A stretch of DNA of 64,000 bases from Pseudomonas pharyngis (GTDB lineage Bacteria; Pseudomonadota; Gammaproteobacteria; Pseudomonadales; Pseudomonadaceae): positions 558,001 through 622,000 of the forward strand of contig NZ_BQID01000003.1 of the NCBI RefSeq assembly GCF_021602345.1, written 5' to 3'. The translations under genes and the position numbers were made by a program. The stretch's first letter is position 1. The number at the start of each line of letters is the position of its first letter. This document shows positions 60,001 through 64,000 of the stretch, in pieces. The notes below the pieces were generated by a model, which saw nothing but the letters and a program-made list of their open reading frames with translations, had not been told where the DNA came from and did not search any database.

Positions 60001-60954
60001 CAGGGTGACGGTACCTACGAGATCTCGAGTCTGGCGGGCAACGGCAGCAGCACCACGACGACGACCACCGATAACGCCAGCAGCGGTTTCGCCTTGCTCA
60101 ACGGTTTGTCGAATGTGGAGGCCATCGGCATCAACAGTGGTGTCAGCCTCAACGACCTGAAACCGTACGATTCGGACAAGACGCCGCAGACCAACATCGA
60201 TCCGAAGGACCTGGCCAACTCGATCATCGGCCACACCGAAGCGACGATGCCGGGCAACGACACCGTCAGCGGTGGCGACGGCAACGACATCCTGTTCGGC
60301 GACCTGGTGAGCTTCAACGGCATTGCCGGCGAGGGTTATCAGGCAATGCAGGCGTTCGTGGCCAAGGAAACCGGGGTCGACGTCAGCAAAGTCACCACCA
60401 GCAACGTGCACCAGTACATCACCGAGCACTATCAGGCGTTCGATGTGTCCGGTGCCCACGACGGCAACGACACGCTGCTGGGCGGCGCGGGCAATGACAT
60501 TCTGTTCGGCTCGGGCGGCAACGACCTGCTCGACGGTGGCAAGGGCAATGACATCCTGCTCGGCGGCACCGGCAACGACACGCTGATCGGCGGTCAGGGC
60601 AACGACATCCTGATCGGTGGTTCCGGTGCCGACACCTTCGTCTGGAAGGCAGGCGACACCGGCAACGACGTGATCAAGGACTTCAAGGCCAGCGAAGGCG
60701 ACCGCATCGACCTGCGCGACCTGTTGCAGGGCGAGACCGGCAGCACCATCGACAACTTCCTGAAGATCACCACGGTCGACGGCGTGTCGTCGCTGCAAGT
60801 CAGCTCGGGCGGCAAGTTCAACTCGGGCGATGCAGCCGCCGCCACACCGGACGTGACGATCAAACTGGAAGGCAACAACTGGTCCACGGCCAACATTCAC
60901 AACCTGATTGCCGGCAGCGATCCGACCATCAAGGTCGACCACAACAACAGCTGA
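45022..60954 (+). CDS. lapA: Giant cell-surface adhesin LapA
   Basis: A 5310-residue type I secreted adhesin from ATG 45022, with GGAGAG upstream. Residues 1-110 form the retention module with the LapG site TAAG at 107-110. About 40 Ig-like repeats of 100 residues follow (about 174-4190): one divergent first unit, 38 exact units, and a Calx-beta-like last one (TVSLTNPAQTEVTLKIVYSG). Cadherin-like domains (about 4190-4470), a PA14-like lectin-type stretch (about 4500-4620, with YLEAGKTYTFSGTGDDSLLV), and a vWA domain with MIDAS DSSGSMS (4809-4815) come next. RTX repeats (about 5078-5205) and the secretion signal end the protein. Long stop-free frames on the opposite strand are by-products of the repeats. 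Confidence 0.96.
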   Translation: MSSVVAIVKSIVGQVFVVSPEGVRRVLVEGDRLFAGDQVDTGVSGAVSLELADGRTIDLGRDTQWSADTPDSSTDLAEATAQAAPSVEELQQAIAAGVDPTTALDATAAGPSAAGTGGAAGGGHSFVMLDATAGRVDPTIGFPTAGINAAGQAAQNITGGQTTDTNANALRESTLSLSATPSITEAGGVLVYTATLTQAPLTDLTITLSNGAVIVIPAGSTTGTVNVPLAPNDTVYNDPTQIDVTVTGTTGGNGITVTPPTTPATTQVTDTIDTTTVTLTAGPSVTEGGQITYTATLTNPAQTPVTVTLSNGSTITIGAGQTTGTVNVPTAPNDVYNNGSTVTTTITGATGGNFENLVPNPTPAVTTIVDSVDTTNLTLTATGTVVEGGQITYTATLTNPAQTPVTVTLSNGSTITIGAGQTTGSVNVPTAPNDVYNNGGTVSTTITGATGGNFENLVPNTTPATTTVTDSIDTTNLSLSATGSVAEGGSIVYTATLTNPAGTPVTVTLSNGSVITIEAGKTTGTVTVPAPADDVYKDAGKVEVTIKDATGGNFESLVPSTVPAVTEVTDTIDTSTVKLTADTSVAEGGTVTYTATVGAPVTGSPVTVTLANGQTITIEVGKTTGTVTTTAPNDALAGNAPLTNSITGVSGGNYENLVADKTPVSTTVTDVADTTNLTLSATGTVAEGGSIVYTATLTNPAGTPVTVTLSNGSVITIEAGKTTGTVTVPAPADDVYKDAGKVEVTIKDATGGNFENLVPSTVPAVTDVTDTVDTTTVKLTATESAAEGGTVTYTATVGAPVTGSPVTVTLANGQSITIEVGKTTGTVTTTAPNDALAGNAPLTNAITGVSGGNYENLVADKTPVSTTVTDTVDTTNLTLSATDSVAEGGSIIYTATLTNPAGTPVTVTLSNGAVITIEAGKTTGTVTVPAPADDVYKDAGKVEATITGATGGNFENLVPSTVPAVTQVTDTIDTSTVKLTATESAAEGGTVTYTATVGAPVTGSPVVVTLANGQAITIEVGKTTGTVTTTAPNDVLAGHAPLTNSITGVSGGNYENLVADKTPVSTTITDTVDTTTVSLTATGNVNEGGQIVYTATLTNPAGTPVTVTLSNGSVITIEAGKTTGTVTVPAPADDVYKDAGKVEVTIKDTSGGNFENLVANPTPAVTNVADTINTTHLTLSAESYVLEGTSITYTATLTNAAQTPVTVNLSNGQTIVIEAGKTSGSVTIPAPSDDVYKDVSKLTVTMTDASGGNFEKLDVSKTPVSTTVNDTIDKTTLTLSASDTVSEGGQITYTATLSNPAGTAMTVTLANGAVINIAAGATSGSVNFPAPANTPYIDGGKVQTAIASHSGGNFEQVDANRTAVVTKVTDTVDTTNISLSATGSVAEGGSIVYTATLTNPAGTAMTVTLSNGAVINIAKGASTGTITVAAPGDDVYKDAGKVDASITKTTGGNFENLVVDKTPAVTDVTDTIDTSTVSLSATASTVEGGVVVYTASVTAPVTGSPVVVTLSNGQTITIPVGASSASVNYTAPNDALAGGNTLSVKIDGTSGGNYENLVADKTPAVTSVTDTVDTTNLTLSATGSVAEGGSIVYTATLTNPAGTPVTVTLSNGSVITIEAGKTTGTVTVPAPADDVYKDAGKVEVTIKDASGGNFENLVPSTVPAVTEVTDTIDTSTVKLSADTSVAEGGTVTYTATVGAPVTGSPVTVTLANGQTITIEVGKTTGTITTTAPNDALNGHTPLSNSITGVSGGNYENLVADKTPVSTTVTDTVDTTNLTLSATGSVAEGGSIVYTATLTNPAGTPVTVTLSNGAVITIEAGKTTGTVTVDAPKDDVYKDAGKVEVTIKDATGGNFENLVPSTVPAVTEVTDTIDTTTVKLTATESAAEGGTVTYTATVGAPVTGSPVTVTLANGQSITIEVGKTTGTITTTAPNDALNGHTPLTNAITGVSGGNYENLVADKTPVSTTVTDTVDTTDLTLTATGTVAEGGSITYTATLTNPAGTPVTVTLSNGSVITIEAGKTTGTVTVDAPKDDVYKDAGKVEVTIKDATGGNFENLVPSTVPALTEVTDTIDTTTVKLTATESAAEGGTVTYTATVGAPVTGSPVTVTLANGQSITIEVGKTTGTVTTTAPNDALNGHAPLPNSITGVSGGNYENLVADKTPVSTTVTDTVDTTNLTLSATDSVAEGGSIVYTATLTNPAGTPVTVTLSNGAVITIEAGKTTGTVTVDAPKDDVYKDAGKVEATISTATGGGFENLVPSTVPAVTNVTDTIDTTTVKLTATESAAEGGTVTYTATVGAPVTGSPVTVTLANGQSITIEVGKTTGTVTTTAPNDALNGHTPLTNSITGVSGGNYENLVADKTPVSTTVTDTVDTTTLTLSATPEVNEGGQITYTATLTNAAGTPVTVTLSNGAVITIEAGKTSGTVTVDAPKDDVYKDAGKVETTISTTTGGNFENLVTSTAPAVTTVNDTIDTSTVSLTATANVAEGETVVYTATVTAPVTGSPLVVTLSNGQTITIAVGETTGTVNFVAPNSPLAGGSSLSVTIDKATGGNYENLAVDGKPANTSVSDTVDTTNLNLTATDSVAEGGSITYTATLTNPAGTPVTVTLSNGAVITIEAGKTTGTVTVDAPKDDVYKDAGKVEATISTATGGGFENLVPSTVPAVTNVTDTIDTTTVKLTATESAAEGGTITYTATVGAPVTGSPVTVTLSNGQSITIEVGKTTGTVTTTAPNDALNGHAPLTNAITGVTGGNYENLVADKTPVSTTVTDTVDTTNLTLSATNSVAEGGSITYTATLTNPAGTPMTVTLSNGAVITIEAGKTSGTVTVDAPKDDVYKDAGKVEATISTATGGNFENLVPSTVPAVTQVTDTIDTTTVKLTATESAAEGGTVTYTATVGAPVTGSPVTVTLANGQSITIEVGKTTGTVTTTAPNDALNGHTPLTNAITGVTGGNYENLVADKTPVSTTVTDTVDTTNLTLSATNSVAEGGSIIYTATLTNAAGSPVTVTLSNGAVITIEAGKTTGTVTVDAPKDDVYKDAGKVEATISTATGGNFENLVPSTVPAVTQVTDTIDTTTVKLTATESAAEGGTVTYTATVGAPVTGSPVTVNLSNGQSITIEVGKTTGTVTTTAPNDALNGHTPLTNAITGVSGGNYENLVADKTPVSTTVTDTVDTTNLSLSATGTVAEGGSITYTATLTNAAGTPVTVTLSNGAVITIEAGKTTGTVTVAAPADDVYKDAGNVQATITNATGGNFENLVTSTTPAVTSVTDTIDTTTVKLTATATAAEGGTVTYTATVGAPVTGSPVTVNLSNGQSITIEVGKTTGTVTTTAPNDVLTGHAPLTNAITGVSGGNYENLVADKTPVSTTVTDTVDTTNLSLSATGTVAEGGSITYTATLTNAAGSPVTVTLSNGAVITIEAGKTTGTVTVPAPADDVYKDAGNVQATITNASGGNFENLVTSTTPAVTSVTDTIDTTTVKLTATATAAEGGNVVYTATVGAPVTGSPVTVTLSNGQSITIEVGKTSGTVTTTAPNDVLNGHAPLTNAITGVSGGNYENLVADKTPVSTTVTDTVDTTNLSLSATNSVAEGGSITYTATLTNAAGTPVTVTLSNGAVITIEAGKTTGTVTVPAPADDVYKDAGNVQATITNATGGNFENLVTSTTPAVTSVTDTIDTTTVKLTATATAAEGGTVTYTATVGAPVTGSPVTVNLANGQSITIEVGKTTGTVTTTAPNDALTGHTPLTNSITNVSGGNYENLVADKTPVSTTVTDTIDTTNLTLSATGTVAEGGSITYTATLTNAAGSPVTVTLSNGSVITIEAGKTTGTVTVPAPADDVYKDAGNVQATIKSATGGNFENLVTSTTPAVTSVTDTIDTTTVKLTATTTAAEGGNVVYTATVGAPVTGSPVTVTLANGQSITIEVGKTTGTVTTTAPNDALTGHTPLTNSITNVSGGNYENLVADKTPVSTTVTDTVDTTNLTLSATGTVAEGGSITYTATLTNAAGSPVTVTLSNGSVITIEAGKTTGTVTVPAPADDVYKDAGNVQATITNATGGNFENLVTSNTPAVTSVTDTIDTTTVSITGSTSVTEGQTATYTVSLTNPAQTEVTLKIVYSGTAADGSDFTGVYTVKIPAGASTAQFNVATIDDKITEGTENFVVKIDSATGGNFENLAVSSTNGSVSTSIIDNDAPPVIDLDANNSSGATGADYKVTFTENTPGAGVSIADTDIKITDPDSTMLTGATVVLTNRQDGDALNLGNSVNGITINANSTNGTVTLTLSGNATLADYMQAIKNISFTNSSEDPSTVPRIITVTVTDGGNYSNTATTTVNVVAVNDAPVAAPVNVTGTEDTPLILGWSTFGVSDVDSPASSLGVKITQLPGEGKLQYLDGSTWKDVANNQTFSKADIDAGKLRFLPDANESGVNGYGGTGVGNNQADYAQIKFQPTDGQLLGNTGTIKIDITPVADAPTLSVADNSVKSTGLIKEVWTGLSGLGTDGSGANSTTLKNVIDGAGKPNTSGTVNNVQSDGSVTAGTASKTSGLIYLEAGKTYTFSGTGDDSLLVTIGGKSVASTTWGAGGNLNGSFTPTTSGYYTLDIYHHNQSGPGSYDVNLSVNGSTPIDLSSAGVPIYTGVQDLVNAGVTVSDLHGSNGEGYYDGYKLNTGAEGTTVKLSSISTALTDTDGSETLSIKISGAPVGSVLSDGAGHSFTVTATSGDANVTGWNLGTLTVTPPTYYNGQFNLTVTSTSTEQVGGSASTTATIPVTVVPAVYNAVVATSADDTVTGTDGNDIIVADIGGLTVVPGTNYNIAFMVDSSGSMSASSINAAKDSLTSVFNTLKQSLGSNSGTVNIFLVDFDTQVNKSVSVNLNDPNALTLLKAVLDSMSSGGGTNYEDVFKATANFFQSTEALANTGAKNLTYFITDGQPTYYQSNEQTNPTLYGNVKLDDVVKTSNYKLGDSFSTYIDNTHYLSINTAGAVVLQTYKNGSWSWNSLGTIHAQGDGTYEISSLAGNGSSTTTTTTDNASSGFALLNGLSNVEAIGINSGVSLNDLKPYDSDKTPQTNIDPKDLANSIIGHTEATMPGNDTVSGGDGNDILFGDLVSFNGIAGEGYQAMQAFVAKETGVDVSKVTTSNVHQYITEHYQAFDVSGAHDGNDTLLGGAGNDILFGSGGNDLLDGGKGNDILLGGTGNDTLIGGQGNDILIGGSGADTFVWKAGDTGNDVIKDFKASEGDRIDLRDLLQGETGSTIDNFLKITTVDGVSSLQVSSGGKFNSGDAAAATPDVTIKLEGNNWSTANIHNLIAGSDPTIKVDHNNS
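45340..45351 (+). other. LapG cleavage site codons (TAAG, residues 107-110)
   Basis: Codons 107-110 read Thr-Ala-Ala-Gly in ALDATAAGPSAAG. In P. fluorescens Pf0-1 LapG cuts LapA between two Ala of a TAAG motif at this same distance from the start. The match supports both the LapA identity and the ATG chosen. Confidence 0.85.
45841..57240 (+). repeat. 38 tandem 300-bp coding repeats in lapA
   Basis: Each unit begins with an ACC-ACC-type codon pair after (A/G)TCGAC and encodes 100 residues; the start recurs at 45841 + 300n for n = 0-37 with no insertion or deletion. Type A units read YTATLTNPAGTPVTVTLSNG and carry YKDAG. Type B units read YTATVGAPVTGSPVTVTL and carry GGNYENLVADKTPVSTTV. A and B alternate for most of the array. 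Irregular places are the A-type run 48241-49440 and two variant B units at 49441 and 52441. Confidence 0.95.
59425..59860 (+). other. vWA domain core in LapA
   Basis: Encodes NIAFMVDSSGSMSASSINAAK (MIDAS DxSxS at codons 4809-4813), an internal Thr in SGGGTNYEDVF that can complete the metal site, and NLTYFITDGQPTYY with the third-site Asp. The motif set is that of a functional metal-dependent adhesion site. Confidence 0.85.
60253..60640 (+). other. RTX calcium-binding repeats of LapA
   Basis: GGxGxD-type nonapeptides: GNDTVSGGDGNDILFGD, then after a 55-residue insert GGAGNDILFGSGGNDLLDGGKGND and three more. They bind calcium outside the cell and assist folding after type I export. The C-terminal secretion signal lies after them. 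Confidence 0.93.
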
Positions 60955-60964
60955 TGCGTGAACA

Positions 60965-60995
60965 ACGGCCGCCCCACTGGGGCGGCCGTCACGTT
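60965..60995 (+). terminator. Terminator-like hairpin after lapA
   Basis: ACGGCCGCCCC (60965-60975) pairs perfectly with GGGGCGGCCGT (60979-60989) around a 3-nt loop, 10 bp after the lapA stop codon. Only a short T-run (CACGTTT) follows. The stem is very stable. Confidence 0.65.
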
Positions 60996-61100
60996 TGCAG
61001 CGCTTGAACCGGTGACGATTTCGTCGGCGCACCGCATACTCGCGCGCAATTGGCTATGCTGCTGACAGCATGACGCTGGTCCATTTCCGAGGGATGCTCA

Positions 61101-61439
61101 ATGTTTTACGTGCAACGCGATGCGCAGGGTCAGTTGATTCGCGTGGAAGCTGCGGCCTACGCCGAGGCCACGGAAACGCTGCCGGCCGACCACCACGAAA
61201 TCCAGGCCTGGTACGCCAACGAGGCGGTGGAAAACAGCCTCAAACAGCTCAAGCAGAGCGACCTGGAAATGATCCGGGTACTCGACGACCTGATTCAGGT
61301 GCTGACCCAGAAAGGCGTGATCCGCGTCACCGACCTGCCGCCGGCGGCCCAGGCCAAGTTGATGGACCGGACCCAGGCTCGGGAAGCGCTGGGCGGATTG
61401 AGTCAGTTGATCGATGAGGATGAGGGTGGGTTGATCTGA
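61101..61439 (+). CDS. Small conserved protein between lapA and lapD
   Basis: A 112-residue protein (MFYVQRDAQGQLIRVEAAAY) with GAGGG before the ATG. It is acidic and mostly helical, with EIQAWYANEAVENSLKQLKQSDLEMIRVLDDL and a DEDEGG end. Homologues in Pseudomonas are sometimes labelled tryptophan synthase beta-like, but it is far too short and has no PLP motif. Its place in the lap locus is conserved in Pf0-1, but no Lap role is known to me. Confidence 0.8.
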   Translation: MFYVQRDAQGQLIRVEAAAYAEATETLPADHHEIQAWYANEAVENSLKQLKQSDLEMIRVLDDLIQVLTQKGVIRVTDLPPAAQAKLMDRTQAREALGGLSQLIDEDEGGLI

Positions 61440-61468
61440 TTTGCCTGTAAGTACAGATCAAAAGCCAG

Positions 61469-61660
61469 CCCTCACCCCAGCCCTCTCCCGGAGGGAGAGG
61501 GAGCAGACCGTGGAATATTGGGGTAGTACGCCGACGTGAAAGAGCTTCGCTGAATCCATAATCGACTCGATTTTTCAGGTCGATGTATAGCGCCAGACAC
61601 CTCGGTCGGTCCCCTCTCCCTCCGGGCGGTCCGACGTTTCGGGAGGGCTAGGGTGAGGGC
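61469..61660. repeat. Inverted intergenic repeat element
   Basis: The left arm (61469-61502) starts CCCTCACCCCAGCCCTCTCCC and turns into GGAGGGAGAGGG. The right arm (about 61611-61659) is its inverted copy with about 16 extra nt near its centre (GGTCCGACGTTTCG). The arms are about 110 bp apart. Similar CCCTCACCC-type intergenic repeats are common in gamma-proteobacteria. It fills most of the gap between the small gene and lapD. Confidence 0.7.
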
Positions 61661-61675
61661 AGCGATCTCAATGAC

Positions 61676-63622
61676 TCATCGCCAAGGCGCAGGCTCACCG
61701 AACAACTGCCCCTGAACCCCATACAACCCCATCTCGCGGATCACCGACAATTCCCCTTGCGTCTCGACCCGCTCGGCAATCAGCGGCAGATCGATGCTGT
61801 GCGCCGCACGCTGGATCGCTTCGATGAACAGGCGCTTGTCGCTTTCCTGATCGATCGCCCGGATGTAGCTGCCATCGATCTTCAGGTACGCCAGCCCCAG
61901 CCGCGCCAGGTTGCCGATCATGCTGAAGCGTCCGCCGAAACGCTGCAGGCTCAAGGAGAAACCGAGTTCACGCAGGCGCCGGGTCAACTGTTCCAGCACC
62001 GCTTGCTCCGGCAATTGTTCCTCGCCGATTTCCAGGGTCAGGCGCGCACCGAGGTTGGAATGCGCCCGTAGAATCTCGAACACTTTGTTCAACGCCTGCG
62101 GATCGGCGAGGGTCGCCGAGGACAGGTTCAGCGCCAGGGATTGTTCATGGCCGGCCATCTGCTCCAGCACCCGTTCGAGCATCAACCGGTCCAGCCGCGC
62201 GGTCCAGCCGAAGCGCTCCAGCCACGGCAGGAAGCGTCCGGCTGGAATGGTCTGGCCCTGCTCGTCGAGCAAACGCGACAGCACTTTGTAATGCAACACC
62301 AATTGCGTGTCCTGCGCCGCCACTACCGGCTGGAAGAACAGCTCGAAACGCCGCTGATTCAGGGCCTGATCGAGCAAGCGGTGCCAGGCGTGGTGATCGT
62401 CGCCGACCTCCGCCACCAGGCTCTGATCGAGGCACGCCCAGTTCTGCTCGCTCTGCCCTTCGGCCTGGGCCAACGCCTGATCGCCGAGGCTGAGGACCGC
62501 TTGCGGCGAATCGCCGTGAGCGAACGGCGCCAGGCCGATAGAAGCCACGGCGGGCACGTCGGTGGCGCCTGTCGCGTGCAGGCTGCTCAACGCACTGTCG
62601 AGGCTCTGCGCCAATTGCAGCGCTTCTTCACGGGTCAACCCCGGCGCCAGCACGGCGAATTCACCGCCGCGAATGCGGGTGACGAGGTTCTGGGTTTCCG
62701 GGTATTTGGCGCACTCGCGGGACAGTTGCTCGCCGACCGCTTTCAACAATTCATCGGTGCGCTGACCGCCGAGGCGCTGGTTGAGACCGGCCAGATCCTT
62801 GACCCGCAACAGCAGCAGATAACCGGAACTGGCCTGCTCCGGGTTGCTCACCCGCGCATTCAGCTGCATCTCGAAATAACGCCGGTTGGCCAGCCCCGTG
62901 AGGTTGTCCTGATAGGACTCGGTGCGCAGTTTTTCACTGCGCTCGGCCTGCTCCTGGAACAGCGCCTTGAGCTTCTCGACCATCTGGTTCATCGCCAGCA
63001 CCACGCGGCGCAATTCAGGCGTGCGCGGCAGATCCGGCAGGCTGAGGAATTCGCGGCGGGCGATGGCGTGGGATTGTTTGACCATGTAATCCAGCGGCTT
63101 CAATTGCCGACGCAGCAACAGCGCGCCCAGCACCGCACTCACCGCCCCGCAGACCAGCAACCAGCCAAGGCTGCCGAGCGCGCTCTGCCAGAGCTTGGCC
63201 AGGGCGAACATCGGGTGGCTGACCACCTCGACCCGCGCCGCCTGCTCCCAGCCACGGCTGACCAGCGCATCGCCACCGGCCGGTTCCAGGCCGATCAGTC
63301 TGACGAACCAGTCCGGCACGTTGGTGATCGCCGGAATGCCGTTGCGCTCGACAATGGTCTGGTCAGTCTTCAGATCGACCACGCGGATGCTCGAGTAATA
63401 ACCGCTGTCGAAGATCGAGCTGACCAGCAGCTCGACCATCGCCGGGTCATCGATGTTCGGCGTCAACGACAGCGCCAGCGCCGTGGCCGCATCCTGGGCG
63501 TGGGAGCGCAACTGGTTGACGTACTGGGTGCGCGAGCTCTCCAGACTGACCATGAAGCTGCCGGTGAAGGCGACCACCAGGAACAGACAGATAGCGATCA
63601 ACAGCTGTTTGAACAAAGACAT
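61676..63622 (-). CDS. lapD: Inner-membrane c-di-GMP receptor LapD
   Basis: A 648-residue protein: membrane helix (about 5-25), periplasmic domain (about 26-150), second helix (about 152-172), HAMP, degenerate GGDEF (RGGEF instead of GGDEF) and degenerate EAL (KVLSR in place of EALxR), with LAYLKIDGSYIR retained. Loss of both catalytic motifs fits a receptor. c-di-GMP bound to the EAL domain makes the periplasmic part hold LapG, so LapA stays uncut. AGGAGC precedes the ATG. lapG ends 14 bp upstream, so lapG-lapD is one operon. Confidence 0.95.
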   Translation of the reverse strand: MSLFKQLLIAICLFLVVAFTGSFMVSLESSRTQYVNQLRSHAQDAATALALSLTPNIDDPAMVELLVSSIFDSGYYSSIRVVDLKTDQTIVERNGIPAITNVPDWFVRLIGLEPAGGDALVSRGWEQAARVEVVSHPMFALAKLWQSALGSLGWLLVCGAVSAVLGALLLRRQLKPLDYMVKQSHAIARREFLSLPDLPRTPELRRVVLAMNQMVEKLKALFQEQAERSEKLRTESYQDNLTGLANRRYFEMQLNARVSNPEQASSGYLLLLRVKDLAGLNQRLGGQRTDELLKAVGEQLSRECAKYPETQNLVTRIRGGEFAVLAPGLTREEALQLAQSLDSALSSLHATGATDVPAVASIGLAPFAHGDSPQAVLSLGDQALAQAEGQSEQNWACLDQSLVAEVGDDHHAWHRLLDQALNQRRFELFFQPVVAAQDTQLVLHYKVLSRLLDEQGQTIPAGRFLPWLERFGWTARLDRLMLERVLEQMAGHEQSLALNLSSATLADPQALNKVFEILRAHSNLGARLTLEIGEEQLPEQAVLEQLTRRLRELGFSLSLQRFGGRFSMIGNLARLGLAYLKIDGSYIRAIDQESDKRLFIEAIQRAAHSIDLPLIAERVETQGELSVIREMGLYGVQGQLFGEPAPWR

Positions 63623-63636
63623 CTGAGCGCGTGCTC

Positions 63637-64000
63637 CTAGTTAGTCGTCTCGACCGGAAATCCTTCGGCCTGCATTTTCTTCAACACATCCTGCCAGCGT
63701 GACAGGCGTTTGGTGTCACCGACCTTCTTGTTGCCCTTGGCGCCCGGCAGGTACAGCCCTTCGGCATTGAAAGAGTAGACCGGCAGCAAATCGGTTCGCT
63801 CGGCGGCCGGCTTGATCGGGTCGATCAGGCTGTCGAGCACCAGCGGCATGGCGTCAGGGCTGGAATAGTAAGTCAGGACCATGTGCGCGCGGTTCTGGCG
63901 CAGGGCCTTGACGTAGGTGATGCGCAACTTGTCACTGGCCACACCGAGATGGCGCAGGCTGAAATACTTGGCGATCGCATAGTCTTCGCAGTCGCCGGCG
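63637..64000 (-). CDS. lapG: Periplasmic LapA protease LapG (3' part)
   Basis: The frame runs to the right edge, so the start and signal peptide are outside the window; 120 codons remain. It is a calcium-dependent cysteine protease of the transglutaminase-like class (BTLCP). The whole triad is visible: Cys in DCEDYAIAKYFSLR, His in NRAHMVLTYY 35 residues later, and Asp in PLVLDSLIDPI 17 residues after that, the spacing known for LapG. It cuts LapA at TAAG when c-di-GMP is low. It is encoded upstream of lapD in one operon. Confidence 0.94.
   Translation of the reverse strand, partial: AGDCEDYAIAKYFSLRHLGVASDKLRITYVKALRQNRAHMVLTYYSSPDAMPLVLDSLIDPIKPAAERTDLLPVYSFNAEGLYLPGAKGNKKVGDTKRLSRWQDVLKKMQAEGFPVETTN

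Noticed and set aside
61101-61439. Tryptophan synthase beta subunit
   Set aside because: Only 112 residues, with no PLP lysine or phosphate-binding loop; that label seems to be an annotation carry-over.

Overview
The window is a chromosomal segment of a Pseudomonas of the fluorescens group (inference). The signs are high GC, short intergenic gaps, Pseudomonas-type REP elements (26755-26816 and 39630-39740), a complete pgaABCD operon, and a lap locus in the order lapG-lapD-small gene-lapA-lapE-lapB-lapC, the order known from P. fluorescens Pf0-1. No phage, insertion sequence or CRISPR array was found. The only clearly accessory gene pair is a small toxin-antitoxin module.

Layout. 1-6.1 kb: the 3' end of a probable desaturase gene, a PAS-GGDEF diguanylate cyclase, a REC-HDOD protein, gabD-gabT for GABA/succinate-semialdehyde catabolism, and tRNA-Arg(CCG) with its own promoter and terminator. 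6.1-9.4 kb: a minus-strand operon encoding a von Willebrand A lipoprotein, an ECF sigma factor, a one-pass membrane protein in the anti-sigma position, and a very acidic small protein. 9.4-11.6 kb: a periplasmic PEBP/YbhB-like protein and a Rieske-FAD oxidoreductase. 11.6-18 kb: pgaABCD, for making and exporting poly-beta-1,6-GlcNAc. 18-20.6 kb: a DUF945/YdgA protein and a small membrane protein. 20.7-25.7 kb: a MarR-controlled FUSC/DUF1656/HlyD/outer-membrane-factor efflux operon. 25.8-30.4 kb: the toxin-antitoxin pair, DUF2789, a YbaK-type deacylase, NfeD plus slipin, and a GT39 glycosyltransferase. 30.5-35.6 kb: an EmrAB-type tripartite pump with its own outer-membrane lipoprotein, and a LysR regulator. 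35.7-39.4 kb: a TauD-like dioxygenase with an ABC importer of the taurine/sulfonate class.

39.7-64 kb is the lap adhesion locus. lapEBC encodes the type I secretion channel, ATPase and membrane fusion protein. It diverges from lapA, a 15.9-kb gene for a 5310-residue adhesin. Between lapA and lapD lies a small conserved gene. lapD encodes the inner-membrane c-di-GMP receptor. lapG, cut by the window end, encodes the periplasmic protease. The LapA N-terminus carries a TAAG site at residues 107-110, the expected LapG target. LapD with c-di-GMP sequesters LapG and so keeps LapA on the cell surface. The window therefore joins two biofilm matrix systems (PNAG and LapA) with c-di-GMP enzymes and effectors.

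The most striking structure is the lapA repeat array: 38 consecutive units of exactly 300 bp (45841-57240) without an indel, mostly alternating A and B types, with near-identical copies at offsets of 1200 bp and 600 bp. The ECF sigma/vWA lipoprotein operon is the best candidate for a little-described signalling system. Assignments rest on reading sequence, motifs and gene order; no database search was run.
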